DNA of 64,000 nt from JAYPAN01 sp038123715 (GTDB taxonomy: Bacteria > Pseudomonadota > Alphaproteobacteria > RS24): assembly GCA_038123715.1 (NCBI GenBank), contig JAYPAN010000001.1, forward strand, positions 124,001 to 188,000, written 5' to 3'. The position numbers and the translations under genes are program-made. The notes under the pieces were generated by a model. It was not told the DNA's origin and ran no database searches. It worked only from the letters and a program-made list of their open reading frames with translations. Below, in pieces: positions 1 to 8,508 of this stretch. Positions within the stretch are counted from its first letter, which is position 1; each line of letters starts with the position of its first letter.

Positions 1-1198
1 AATCGCGCAAATGGCGGCGTGCCATCATGGCGATGCGCTGCGAGAAGATATTATCGGCAATCGCGTCGCGCGACACGGCAATGCCCAAATCATCCTTGCG
101 GTCGCAAACAATGTGCAATTGCACGCCGTTTTCGGTCGATTGCGGGGCGCCCAGCTGACCGGCTTCAAGATTGGCCACGCTGCGGCGGATATTGGCGGGC
201 AGGGCGCGTATCTCTCGCAAGCCGGTGCGTTTGGCTGTGGCGTCAAGCTTTTTGGCGTCTTGCTGGGCGCGGCGGCAGGTTTTGAAATCGGCGATAAAAC
301 GGTCAACTCGCTTGGGTTTGGTGTCGGGTGTGAAAGTGACGCTCAACACATCAAAGCGGTTTTTGCTGTTGTCCGGCCCGCCGCTTTCTTGCTTTTGCAT
401 CAGCGCGACAATGTAAATACCGGCATTGGTGGCAATTGGTTGGGATATTTGCCCGACCTGCAAACGCGCGACAAGCTCGGCCAATTGCGGCTCAAGCTGG
501 CTGGCCGATATCCAGCCAAGCTGTCCGCCGCGCGCCGCTGAAGGCGAGACGCTGAATTGCCGCGCCACCGCGCCGAAATCAACACCGGCTTGCAATTGTG
601 AGACAATTTCCGCCGACAGGGCGGCAATCCGGCTCTGGTCAGCGAAACTGTCAACCGCCAGCAAAATCTCGCTGAGCAAATAGCTGGGCTGACCAATCGC
701 GCGCACCGCCTTGTTATATTGCTCATTGATTTCCGCATCACCGATTTTTATGCGCCCGCTAAAGCTGCGCCGGACAAATTGGTTCCATGCCAGTTCCGCC
801 TCAATCTGGCTTTTCAGGCTTTCAACCGTAATGCCATTATCACCGAGAAATTTCTTGATACCGTCAAGCGACATGCCGGAATCGCGCGCCATGCCTTCCA
901 GACGGCGTTCAATTTCCGCCGCTTCAATGGCAATCTCAACGCGCTTGGCTTCCTGCATTTGCAGTTTTTCATCCACCAGCGAGCGCAGCACTTGGGCGCG
1001 CATGCGTTCAATCACATCGGCGGATTTTTCAATGCCGGAGGTCGCCAGAAACAAGTCAACGCGCTGGTCAACATCGTAAATGGAAATCACCTCATCATTG
1101 ACAATGGCGGCAATGCCCTCGACATCGCGTGCCGAGGCAGGCGCGACCCATAAAAGGCACAATAGAGGGGCGACAAGACGCAAGATAAGCCGCAGCAT
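1..1198 (-). CDS. surA: SurA-type periplasmic peptidyl-prolyl isomerase/chaperone (3' end cut by window edge)
   Basis: Reading leftwards from 1198 the frame stays open to the window edge, giving about 399 residues; the last visible residues resemble the usual SurA C-terminus, so only a few are missing. An N-terminal signal peptide (basic n-region, Leu-rich core, cleavage after Ala-Ser-Ala at about residue 23) sends it to the periplasm. A SurA N-domain (about residues 25-165) precedes a parvulin-type PPIase domain (about 170-275) with the typical GGQLGWI stretch. SurA chaperones outer-membrane proteins such as LptD. In-frame ATGs at 1219 and 1225 would lengthen the signal peptide; 1198 gives the more typical one and none has a strong ribosome site. 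It diverges from pepA. lptD, commonly the gene upstream of surA, is not here. Confidence 0.9.
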   Translation of the reverse strand, partial: MLRLILRLVAPLLCLLWVAPASARDVEGIAAIVNDEVISIYDVDQRVDLFLATSGIEKSADVIERMRAQVLRSLVDEKLQMQEAKRVEIAIEAAEIERRLEGMARDSGMSLDGIKKFLGDNGITVESLKSQIEAELAWNQFVRRSFSGRIKIGDAEINEQYNKAVRAIGQPSYLLSEILLAVDSFADQSRIAALSAEIVSQLQAGVDFGAVARQFSVSPSAARGGQLGWISASQLEPQLAELVARLQVGQISQPIATNAGIYIVALMQKQESGGPDNSKNRFDVLSVTFTPDTKPKRVDRFIADFKTCRRAQQDAKKLDATAKRTGLREIRALPANIRRSVANLEAGQLGAPQSTENGVQLHIVCDRKDDLGIAVSRDAIADNIFSQRIAMMARRHLRD

Positions 1199-1351
1199 GA
1201 GCCGCAGGTCACAAAACATATTCATCGCCCAAATCAGGCCAGGGAAAGAGTTGTTTTTCCGGTTCATAAAGCAAGCTGTTAGCACAATTTTGCGGCGCAC
1301 GGTTAGTGCAAAATGGCAATTTCAACAAACAAAACTGGACGCTGGCCATCA

Positions 1352-1381
1352 TTGACCATATTTTACCAAAAGTAACCATAT
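1352..1381 (+). promoter_or_regulatory. Possible pepA promoter
   Basis: TTGACC at 1352-1357 is a good -35 match. The downstream ACCATATC region (1375-1382) is only a poor -10, so this is a weak candidate in the surA/pepA divergent spacer. Confidence 0.25.
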
Positions 1382-1407
1382 CCACTAGCCGATTGCCGGA
1401 GAATAAT

Positions 1408-2889
1408 ATGACAATCTCAATTTCTTTTACCACCGACAAACTCCCGACCAAGGGCGCGCTCCTTATTCCACTTGCCAAAGGAGCCAAGCTGCCGCCATTG
1501 GCCAAGCAACTTGACAAGCAAACCGGCGGGGCGCTGGAACGGGCAATCAAAGTTAACAAGTTCAAAGGCGATGCCGGCGCCATTGTCAGTATTGTAGCAC
1601 CGGCCAAATCAACGCTTGACCGGATTGTGCTTGTCGGTGTCGGCGCGCCTGACAAATTGACAGCGGTTGACGCTGAAAAATTTGGCGGCACGGCGCTGGG
1701 CGCGGTTGAAAAATATGATGGCAATGCGACTGTCCTGTTTGAGCCGCTGAAAACTCCGCTTGGCGATGCCGGGCTGGCGGCGCGGGCGGCGACAGGTGCT
1801 TATCTTCGCAGCTATAAGTTTGAGAAATATAAAACCAAAAAGAAAACCACGGGCGGTCTGAAAAAACTGACCCTCGCCACCTCTGCCAATGCCGGTGCGC
1901 GCAAAGCCTATGCCGAATTGGGGGCGATTGCCGATGGCACGATTTTGGCGCGTGATTTGGTCAATGAGCCATCCAATGTGCTGACGCCGCCGGAGTTTGC
2001 CAAACGCGCCAAAGCCTTGACCAAGCTCGGCGTGAAAGTCGAAATTTTGAGCGAAGCGCAAATGAAAAAACTCGGCATGGGGTCGCTGCTCGGCGTTGGG
2101 CAGGGCAGCGTGCAGCCAAGCCAAATGGTCATTATGCAATGGCAGGGCGCGGCGAAAAGCAAAAAGCCGCTGGCCTTTATCGGTAAGGGTGTGTGTTTTG
2201 ACACGGGCGGTATTTCCATCAAACCCGCCGGTGGCATGGAGGATATGAAGGGCGATATGGGCGGCGCGGCAGCCGTGACCGGTCTGATGTATGCATTGGC
2301 CGCGCGCAAAGCCAAGGCCAATGTGGTTGGCGTTATCGGGTTGGTGGAAAATATGCCCGATGGCAATGCCCAGCGTCCGGGCGATATTGTTACTTCCATG
2401 TCGGGTCAAACGATTGAAGTGCTGAACACAGATGCCGAAGGCCGCTTGGTGCTGGCCGATGCGCTTTGGTATACGCAAGAGCGTTTCAAGCCGCAATTTA
2501 TGATAAATCTCGCCACGCTGACCGGCGCGATTATGGTTGCGCTGGGTCAAGAATATGCCGGCATGTTTGCCAATAATGACAAGCTGGCTGGGCGTCTGAC
2601 CGAGATTGGCGCGGCTGAAGGCGAGAAAGTCTGGCGTATGCCGATTTGCGATGCTTTTGACAAAATGATTGATACGCCCAATGCCGATATGAAGAATATC
2701 GGCGGGCGCTATGCAGGTTCATCAACGGCGGCGCAATTTCTGCAACGCTTCACCAATGGTGTGCCTTGGGTGCATCTCGATATTGCCGGCACGGCTATGG
2801 GGTCGCCGAAAACCGCGATTAGCCGCAGCTGGGCAAGCGGCTATGGCGTGCGTCTGCTCGACCGGCTGGTCAAAAACCATTACGAATAG
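1408..2889 (+). CDS. pepA: Leucyl aminopeptidase (M17 family)
   Basis: A 493-residue cytosolic M17 aminopeptidase that removes N-terminal residues from peptides using two metal ions; the family forms hexamers. The M17 signature NTDAEGRL is at residues 340-347 and the metal/catalytic lysine segment GKGVCFDTGG around residue 260, followed by the Met/Asp-rich metal loop. The start at 1408 is chosen because GGAGA precedes it by 5 bases; an open frame continues upstream to 1306 but has neither a ribosome site nor family similarity. It is followed 8 bases later by holC, a common alphaproteobacterial pairing. Confidence 0.96.
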   Translation: MTISISFTTDKLPTKGALLIPLAKGAKLPPLAKQLDKQTGGALERAIKVNKFKGDAGAIVSIVAPAKSTLDRIVLVGVGAPDKLTAVDAEKFGGTALGAVEKYDGNATVLFEPLKTPLGDAGLAARAATGAYLRSYKFEKYKTKKKTTGGLKKLTLATSANAGARKAYAELGAIADGTILARDLVNEPSNVLTPPEFAKRAKALTKLGVKVEILSEAQMKKLGMGSLLGVGQGSVQPSQMVIMQWQGAAKSKKPLAFIGKGVCFDTGGISIKPAGGMEDMKGDMGGAAAVTGLMYALAARKAKANVVGVIGLVENMPDGNAQRPGDIVTSMSGQTIEVLNTDAEGRLVLADALWYTQERFKPQFMINLATLTGAIMVALGQEYAGMFANNDKLAGRLTEIGAAEGEKVWRMPICDAFDKMIDTPNADMKNIGGRYAGSSTAAQFLQRFTNGVPWVHLDIAGTAMGSPKTAISRSWASGYGVRLLDRLVKNHYE

Positions 2890-2897
2890 AGCGCATT

Positions 2898-3359
2898 TTG
2901 TTGGAGATTTTGTTCTATCATCTGGAGCGTCAGACGCTGGAACAGGCCTTGCCGCAATTGCTGGAAGCCAGTTTGAAACGCGACTGGCGGGCGGTGGTGC
3001 AGGCCGGGTCGATGGAACGTGTGGCGGCGCTTGACGCGCATTTATGGACATGGCGCGATGACAGCTTTCTGCCGCATGCGGCCAAGGGCGATGCGCGCTT
3101 TGCCGACCATGCCGCCGACCAGCCAATATGGATTACCGATGGCGATGACACGCCCAATCAGGCGCAAGTGCTGTTTCTGGTCGATGGCGCGATGCGTGAC
3201 GGGCTGGACGGGTTTCAGCGATGCGTTTTCATTTTTGACGGGCGCGACGACGACAGCCTTGCCCGCGCCCGCGCCGACTGGTCGCGGCTCAAGGCTGACG
3301 GCCACACACTGACCTATTGGCAACAAACCGCCGATGGTAAGTGGCAAGAAAAAGCATGA
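2898..3359 (+). CDS. holC: DNA polymerase III chi subunit
   Basis: A 153-residue chi-family protein. In the family, chi joins psi in the clamp-loader complex and contacts single-strand binding protein on the lagging strand. The N-terminus carries the family pattern FYHLERQTLEQALPQLLE, then a conserved acidic/Trp segment (LWTWRDDSFLPH) and the core LVDGA near residue 95. The apparent start is TTG at 2898, with AGAG 7 bases upstream; a start at TTG 2910 is also possible. It follows pepA by 8 bases. Its final 39 bases lie inside the 55-bp sequence repeated on the other side of the assembly gap. Confidence 0.9.
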   Translation: MLEILFYHLERQTLEQALPQLLEASLKRDWRAVVQAGSMERVAALDAHLWTWRDDSFLPHAAKGDARFADHAADQPIWITDGDDTPNQAQVLFLVDGAMRDGLDGFQRCVFIFDGRDDDSLARARADWSRLKADGHTLTYWQQTADGKWQEKA

Positions 3360-3375
3360 GGGTGGTATAAATAGC
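3321..3375 (+). repeat. Left copy of exact 55-bp direct repeat flanking the gap
   Basis: These 55 bases (end of holC plus 16 bases) recur identically at 3476-3530 immediately after the N run. The copy abuts the Ns with no intervening sequence, as expected if two contigs overlap by one k-mer and were scaffolded without merging. Confidence 0.97.
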
Positions 3376-3475
3376 NNNNNNNNNNNNNNNNNNNNNNNNN
3401 NNNNNNNNNNNNNNNNNNNNNNNNNNNNNNNNNNNNNNNNNNNNNNNNNNNNNNNNNNNNNNNNNNNNNNNNNNN
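3376..3475. other. Assembly gap of exactly 100 N
   Basis: One hundred consecutive Ns, the conventional placeholder for a gap of unknown length. Because both edges are the same 55 bases, the true distance is probably minus 55, that is, no missing sequence. Any ORF running through it is meaningless. Confidence 0.99.
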
Positions 3476-3530
3476 CAACAAACCGCCGATGGTAAGTGGC
3501 AAGAAAAAGCATGAGGGTGGTATAAATAGC
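3476..3530 (+). repeat. Right copy of the 55-bp direct repeat
   Basis: Identical to 3321-3375, including a second copy of the last codons and stop of holC. Most simply a duplicated contig end; a real tandem duplication is the alternative. Confidence 0.97.
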
Positions 3531-3598
3531 AGCTTGGAGAAGCGGCGACTTTCATCTATCATAAACCAGCTGGCGAATGTGCAAAAAAGAGGTCGGCC

Positions 3599-3853
3599 AT
3601 GATACGCAAAAGTAGGAAACAGCGTTTTCAGATAATTGATTTTGAGCAGAACGCCACTCAAAGTGTCTCTGCGCGAGAATTATTAAAACTGCTTGAGACC
3701 AGAGCTGCCGATATTGAGGATATTGCTTTTGAACCGGCTGGCAAAATCGGGCGTTCGGTCGGCTTGATGCGCGCGCCTCGGTCTTACCAACAAATCGGCA
3801 CTTTCCTTGTAAAATGGAAGCAACCGCATTTTGACATGGTGTCCTGCGGGTAA
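3599..3853 (+). CDS. Small hypothetical ORF (84 residues), doubtful
   Basis: I do not recognise this family. An ATG at 3599 is preceded by AGAGG with 7-base spacing and gives an 84-residue basic protein with an Arg/Lys-rich N-terminus, no signal peptide and no membrane segment. Base composition looks more AT-rich than the neighbouring genes, which could mean a horizontally acquired or decaying fragment, or non-coding DNA. It is the only plausible coding frame between the gap and ndk. Confidence 0.33.
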   Translation: MIRKSRKQRFQIIDFEQNATQSVSARELLKLLETRAADIEDIAFEPAGKIGRSVGLMRAPRSYQQIGTFLVKWKQPHFDMVSCG

Positions 3854-3872
3854 TTGCGCTCCTCTTTTTCGC

Positions 3873-3901
3873 TTGTCCCTCATTCGCACTCAGCCTATAA
3901 G
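3873..3901 (+). promoter_or_regulatory. Likely sigma-70-type promoter of ndk
   Basis: TTGTCC (3873-3878), a 17-base spacer and TATAAG (3896-3901) lie 42 bases before the ndk start codon. Confidence 0.55.
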
Positions 3902-3943
3902 GCGCGCATAGATTGATATTGACTCTCGAACAGGACATGACCC

Positions 3944-4366
3944 ATGGCTCTTGAACGCACTTTTTCCATCATCAAACCCGACGCCACCAAGCGTAATCTG
4001 ACCGGTAAAATCATTGACCGGTTTGAAAGCAATGGCCTGCGTATTGTTGCCTCCAAGCGCATTCATATGAGCCGCGAACAGGCTGAGGGGTTTTATGCCG
4101 TGCATAAAGAGCGCCCATTTTTCAATGATTTGGTCAGCTTTATGATTTCCGGCCCGGTGGTCGTGCAGGTTTTGGAGGGCGAAAACGCCATTGCCAAAAA
4201 CCGCGAAATCATGGGCGCTACCAATCCGGCGGAAGCCGATGACGGCACAATCCGCAAGGATTTTGCCGAAAGCATTGAGGCCAATTCCGTGCATGGCTCG
4301 GACGCGCCGGAAACAGCCGCCGAAGAAATCAAATTCTTCTTCGCCGATGATGAGCTGGTTGGCTAA
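3944..4366 (+). CDS. ndk: Nucleoside diphosphate kinase
   Basis: A 140-residue cytosolic enzyme that moves the gamma-phosphate from ATP to nucleoside diphosphates through a phosphohistidine. The N-terminal TFSIIKPDA segment and the active-site segment NSVHGSD with His117 are intact, and the length is standard. ATG at 3944 follows AGGAC. It is monocistronic by appearance: its own promoter upstream and a strong hairpin terminator downstream shared with purN. Confidence 0.98.
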   Translation: MALERTFSIIKPDATKRNLTGKIIDRFESNGLRIVASKRIHMSREQAEGFYAVHKERPFFNDLVSFMISGPVVVQVLEGENAIAKNREIMGATNPAEADDGTIRKDFAESIEANSVHGSDAPETAAEEIKFFFADDELVG

Positions 4367-4384
4367 ACAGCAGTGAGTTGATTT

Positions 4385-4419
4385 GTAAAACCGGTGTCCG
4401 CGCGCGGCGCCGGTTTTAC
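4385..4419. terminator. Bidirectional hairpin terminator between ndk and purN
   Basis: Perfect 10-bp stem GTAAAACCGG (4385-4394) / CCGGTTTTAC (4410-4419) with a 15-base GC-rich loop, sitting between converging genes. A- and T-runs on the arms suit termination in both directions. It includes the purN stop codon. Confidence 0.75.
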
Positions 4420-5015
4420 TTTGCGTGCAATCCAGCCAGCACTTTATCCAGTGCTTCGGGATAGGCGACATGCTCTTGTTCCAAAACGCGCGCGGCAAGA
4501 CTGTCGGGCGTATCATCGGCCAGCACGGCCACTTGTTTTTGCACCAATATTGGCCCGTCATCCATTTCCGGACGCATCAGATGAACGGTGCAGCCGTGCT
4601 GGCGCGCGCCGTCCTCCAATGCGCGCTGATGCGTGTGCAGCCCCTTATAGGCGGGCAGCAGGGATGGGTGAATGTTGAGCAGCCTGTCATGCCAGTGATT
4701 GACAAAATCACCGGTCAGCAGACGCATAAAACCGGCAGCGCAAATCAAATCCACCTGCGCCGCCTCAAGCGCGGCCTGCATGTCGGCCTCAAATCCGGCG
4801 CGGGTTTCATATTGCTTATGGTCTATCACCTGACAGGCAATCCCATTGTCGTGACACCAGTCAATACCACCGGCATCGGGGCGATTGCACAGGGCAAGAA
4901 CAAACTCAGCAGGCACATCAGCGCGCGCTATATGGGCGGCAAGGCTTTTCATATTGCTGCCGCGCCCGGAGAATAAAATGGCAATGCGCGTTTTTTGTTC
5001 CATTGCTTGCGTCAT
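4416..5015 (-). CDS. purN: Phosphoribosylglycinamide formyltransferase
   Basis: Formyl-tetrahydrofolate-dependent GAR transformylase, third step of purine synthesis. With ATG at 5015 it has 199 residues; ATG at 5003 would remove four. The N-terminal SGRGSNMKSL loop binds phosphoribosyl phosphate, and the catalytic triad is visible as Asn114 and His116 (NIHPSLLPAYKG) and Asp152. It begins 8 bases after the purM stop, so the two are translationally close and form a purM-purN operon. Confidence 0.96.
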   Translation of the reverse strand: MTQAMEQKTRIAILFSGRGSNMKSLAAHIARADVPAEFVLALCNRPDAGGIDWCHDNGIACQVIDHKQYETRAGFEADMQAALEAAQVDLICAAGFMRLLTGDFVNHWHDRLLNIHPSLLPAYKGLHTHQRALEDGARQHGCTVHLMRPEMDDGPILVQKQVAVLADDTPDSLAARVLEQEHVAYPEALDKVLAGLHAK

Positions 5016-5023
5016 TGTTTGCT

Positions 5024-6100
5024 TCACTGGCTTTGCAAATGGCCGTGATATTGCGCCGATTTTTCTTCGGCTTCGAGCAGCCGCCCCAAGGGCAGCACGG
5101 TTTCGCCATTGGCCGCCAGCGTCGCCATAATATCGCTTGCCGCCGCCGCCGCCACAACCAGCACCATGCCAATACCGCAATTAAATGTCCGCAGCATTTC
5201 GGCTTCTTCCATGCCGCCAATGCGTTGCAGCCAGTTGAAAACGCGCGGCATATGCCAAGCGGTCAGGTCAATTTCGGCGGCCAACCCGTCGGGCAAAACG
5301 CGCGGCAGATTTTCCGTAAAGCCGCCGCCGGTAATATGCGCCAGCCCTTTAACCGCCGCGCCATGCGCCTGCAATGCGGCCAGCACCGGGCGCACATAAA
5401 TCCGCGTTGGGGTCAGTAATTCATCGGCGAGTGTTATGTCGGGGTTTGACGGGGCAGGCGCATCCCACGGTAGGTCTTGTTCGGCCACCAGCTTGCGAAC
5501 CAGCGAATAGCCATTGGAATGAAGCCCGTTCGCGGCAAGGCCAAGCAGAATGTCGCCCGGTTGCATGTCGCCGCGCGGCAGCACGGCGTCGCGTTCAACC
5601 GCGCCGACGGAAAATCCGGCAAGGTCATAATCGCCGCCCTGATAAAGGCCAGGCATTTCCGCCGTTTCACCGCCAATCAGCGCGCAATTGGCCTGTTTGC
5701 AGCCTTCGGCAATGCCGCCAATAATGCCGGTTGCCGCGTCAATATCCAGCTTGCCGGTGGCGAAATAATCAAGAAAGAAAAGCGGCTCGGCGCCTTGAAC
5801 AATCAAATCATTGACGCACATGGCCACCAAATCAATGCCGACCGTATGGTGGATGCCGCTGTCAATGGCGATTTTCAACTTGGTTCCGACACCGTCATTG
5901 GCGGCGACCAGAAGCGGGTCTTTATAGTTGCAGGCCGCCAAATCAAACAGGCCGCCAAAGCCGCCCAAATCGCTGTCAGCGCCGGTGCGGCGCGTGGCTT
6001 TTGCCAGAGGGGCAATGCGGTTAACCAGCGTGTTACCCGCTTCGATATCAACACCGGCATCGGCATAGGTGGCAGGCGTGTTTTTGCCTCGCGCGCTCAT
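5024..6100 (-). CDS. purM: Phosphoribosylformylglycinamidine cyclo-ligase (AIR synthetase)
   Basis: A 358-residue ATP-dependent enzyme closing the imidazole ring of aminoimidazole ribonucleotide. It shows the family segments NDGVGTKLKIA, the CVNDLIVQGAEPLFFLDYF core, ALIGGETAEMPG and, late, HITGGGFTENLPRVLP. The start at 6100 is preceded by GGGGGCAG and begins with the usual SARGKNTPATYADAGVD; the frame is open further upstream but without family similarity. First gene of the purM-purN operon, divergent from the DUF2066 gene. Confidence 0.97.
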   Translation of the reverse strand: MSARGKNTPATYADAGVDIEAGNTLVNRIAPLAKATRRTGADSDLGGFGGLFDLAACNYKDPLLVAANDGVGTKLKIAIDSGIHHTVGIDLVAMCVNDLIVQGAEPLFFLDYFATGKLDIDAATGIIGGIAEGCKQANCALIGGETAEMPGLYQGGDYDLAGFSVGAVERDAVLPRGDMQPGDILLGLAANGLHSNGYSLVRKLVAEQDLPWDAPAPSNPDITLADELLTPTRIYVRPVLAALQAHGAAVKGLAHITGGGFTENLPRVLPDGLAAEIDLTAWHMPRVFNWLQRIGGMEEAEMLRTFNCGIGMVLVVAAAAASDIMATLAANGETVLPLGRLLEAEEKSAQYHGHLQSQ

Positions 6101-6208
6101 CGACTGCCCCCATATGAAGCTATTGTAACCGGCGACTCTTTTGTGACTGGAATCATCGTGCATGGCTAGCACAATCGCGCCAGCTTTGAAAGACACTGGC
6201 AAAAGACG

Positions 6209-6220
6209 CGCCATATGGCG
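6209..6220. promoter_or_regulatory. 12-bp perfect palindrome in the purM/DUF2066 spacer
   Basis: CGCCATATGGCG reads identically on both strands in the divergent intergenic region. Possible dimeric-regulator operator; function unknown. Confidence 0.3.
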
Positions 6221-6265
6221 ATTGTTTCCGTTGCGGTTAAAGGCGGCGCGGGTTAGTTTGGCCGG

Positions 6266-7462
6266 ATGAAAAAGAATATATCCCAATGGGCGGTTTCGAC
6301 CCTTATATGTGCCGTGGCTCTGATTGGTCTGATGGCTGGAACGGCGCGCGCGGGCAGCGTGTTCAGCGTGGACAAGGTTGATGTTGATGTCAGCGCGGCC
6401 ACAACAATTGAGGCGCGCACGCAGGCATTGGCCGAAGGCCAGCAAAGGGCGCTTGAAATTGTCATGAAGCGGTTGGTGCGAATTGATGATTGGCCGCGTC
6501 TGCCGCCCGTGGCGTCAGCCAAGGATATTCAAAACATTGTTGAAGGGTTTCGCGTCAGCGACGAAAAAACCGGTCGTGGCCGCTATATTGCCCGTATGTC
6601 GGTGCAATTCAAACCCGGCCCGTTGCGCCGTTTGCTGCGCGGTTATAATTTGCCACTAAATGAAGACCAGGCGCGCACGGCATTGCTGGTGCCGGTGCTG
6701 GAAGATTTGCGCGGGCTTCAAGCATGGGGCGACCATTGGTGGCGGCAAAGCTGGTTGGCGCAGGATTTGAATAATGCCGCCGCGCCACTGGCGCTGCCCT
6801 TGGGCGATATGGAAGATGCGCTGATTGCCTCGCCGGAAGACATATTGATTGGCAGCCCTGAAAAATTGCTTGCCTTGAATGAACGCTATGATACCCAAAC
6901 CGTTATTGTGGCGCATGCGTTGGCCGATGTTGATGGGCAATTGGGCGTCACCGCCTATATTTTCAACGCCGATAGCAGCGATGTAATTGTCCGCACTTAC
7001 CGCACAGGCGGCGCGCATGGCGACATGGCCGATATGGCGGTTGCCGAGCTTATGTCGGTTTTGTCGGAACGCTGGAAACAAGTGGCTGTGGTAGCCAGTG
7101 ATGAAGAAACATCATTGCCGGTATTGGCCGAGTTTTCTTCGCTCAAACAATGGGTCATGATGCTGCGCGAACTGGAAGCGGCCAGCCTTGTGCAAGTGGT
7201 GGATGTGCGTGAAATGTCGTCGCGCCAAGCATGGCTTGATTTGTCCTATATTGGTTCAATTGAGCAATTGAGTGCCAATTTGCAGCAGCGCGATTTGGAG
7301 CTGGTCGAAGACAGGCCAGATGATGCCCTGCAAAATGACATGCAAGTGGAAGGCCTGCCGACCGGCGAAACAGTTGAAAAACCGGTTATCGAAGCAAAGG
7401 GAACCGATAACAGCGAAGAAAGCAGAGGCTGGCGCCTTGCCGTGCGCCAGACAGGTAGATGA
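6266..7462 (+). CDS. DUF2066 family exported protein
   Basis: A 398-residue protein with a clear signal peptide (MKKN, hydrophobic core, cleavage near residue 29), then the DUF2066 pattern: a VDVDVSA start, the ALAEGQQRALEIVMKRL helix, and the later DHWWRQSW and alternating hydrophobic segments. The family is widespread in Proteobacteria and functionally undefined. Its stop overlaps the next start by four bases (ATGA), so it is translationally coupled to the perM-like gene and to hdaA. The last 50 residues are acidic and low in complexity. Confidence 0.88.
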   Translation: MKKNISQWAVSTLICAVALIGLMAGTARAGSVFSVDKVDVDVSAATTIEARTQALAEGQQRALEIVMKRLVRIDDWPRLPPVASAKDIQNIVEGFRVSDEKTGRGRYIARMSVQFKPGPLRRLLRGYNLPLNEDQARTALLVPVLEDLRGLQAWGDHWWRQSWLAQDLNNAAAPLALPLGDMEDALIASPEDILIGSPEKLLALNERYDTQTVIVAHALADVDGQLGVTAYIFNADSSDVIVRTYRTGGAHGDMADMAVAELMSVLSERWKQVAVVASDEETSLPVLAEFSSLKQWVMMLRELEAASLVQVVDVREMSSRQAWLDLSYIGSIEQLSANLQQRDLELVEDRPDDALQNDMQVEGLPTGETVEKPVIEAKGTDNSEESRGWRLAVRQTGR

Positions 7463-8508
7463 TACAATTGCGCGCCTTGCATGTTTACATCATTTTCGGC
7501 CTGATTGCCTCAATCTGGCTGATTGACCGCCTGTCGGGCATATTGCTGCCATTTGTGACCGGTTTTGCGCTGGCTTATTTTCTCGACCCGCTTGCCGACC
7601 GGCTTGAGGCTGTCGGTATCAGACGGGCGCTGGCGACCACGGTGATAACCGCCTTTTTCGCCGTTGTTTTGTTGGTCTTGATATGGGTTGGCGGGCCATT
7701 GCTCAGTGAGCAAATTATTCTGCTGATGCGGTCTTTGCCGCAAGGCGTGGCGGAAATCAATCGCTGGCTGTATGAGCTGACCGGCAATCAGATTTTTTCC
7801 ACCAATGCACAGGATTTGGCGGCGCAATATAGCGACAAGGCGCTGCAATTGGCGGGGCTGGCGACCGGTAATCTTTTGAAATCCGGCCTGTCATTCCTCA
7901 ATCTGGTGGCGCTGATTTTCATCACGCCGATTGTCACTATTTACCTGCTTAATGATTGGGACAGAATGGTGGCGGTGATTGACCGCAATTTACCGGAACC
8001 CTATGGCGCGACCGTGCGCCAATTGGCACATGAAATTGACATTATTTTAAGCGGGTTTTTGCGCGGTCAGATGATTGTCTGCCTGTCGCTGGGGCTGATT
8101 TATGCGCTTGGCCTCGGTCTGGTCGGCCTGAAAGGTGGCGTCTTGGTCGGCTTGCTGGCCGGTCTGGTCAGTTTCATACCCTATGTCGGCTCGGCCTTTG
8201 GTGTTTTATTGGCGACGGCACTGGGTCTGGGGCAGTTCGGCATGGATTATATCATTTTGTTGCAGATGGTCGCCATTTTCCTTGTCGGGCAGTTTATTGA
8301 AGGCAATTTTCTGACGCCAAGGATGGTTGGCGACCGAGTTAATCTGCATCCGGTGTGGATTATTTTTGCTCTTTTGGCGATGGGAACCTTATTCGGCTTT
8401 CTCGGTCTGTTGCTGGCCGTGCCGATTGCCGCCGTGATTGGCGTGCTTGTGCGCTTTGCCTTCATGCGTCTGCTGAACGATGAAACGGCAATGGTGGAGA
8501 AGGATTAA
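7459..8508 (+). CDS. AI-2E/PerM family transporter-like membrane protein
   Basis: A 349-residue integral inner-membrane protein with about eight hydrophobic segments: a pair near the N-terminus, a segment around 60-85, a soluble loop, then a run from about 145 to 335. It carries the family signature SFIPYVGSAFG and the late GQFIEGNFLTPRMVGDRVNLHP. Family members include putative permeases and an autoinducer exporter; the substrate here cannot be told. It starts in overlap with the DUF2066 gene and is followed directly by hdaA, a conserved alphaproteobacterial order. Confidence 0.9.
   Translation: MIQLRALHVYIIFGLIASIWLIDRLSGILLPFVTGFALAYFLDPLADRLEAVGIRRALATTVITAFFAVVLLVLIWVGGPLLSEQIILLMRSLPQGVAEINRWLYELTGNQIFSTNAQDLAAQYSDKALQLAGLATGNLLKSGLSFLNLVALIFITPIVTIYLLNDWDRMVAVIDRNLPEPYGATVRQLAHEIDIILSGFLRGQMIVCLSLGLIYALGLGLVGLKGGVLVGLLAGLVSFIPYVGSAFGVLLATALGLGQFGMDYIILLQMVAIFLVGQFIEGNFLTPRMVGDRVNLHPVWIIFALLAMGTLFGFLGLLLAVPIAAVIGVLVRFAFMRLLNDETAMVEKD

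Noticed and set aside
3042..3661. Minus-strand frames running through the N gap
   Set aside because: They depend on undefined bases and on the duplicated contig ends.
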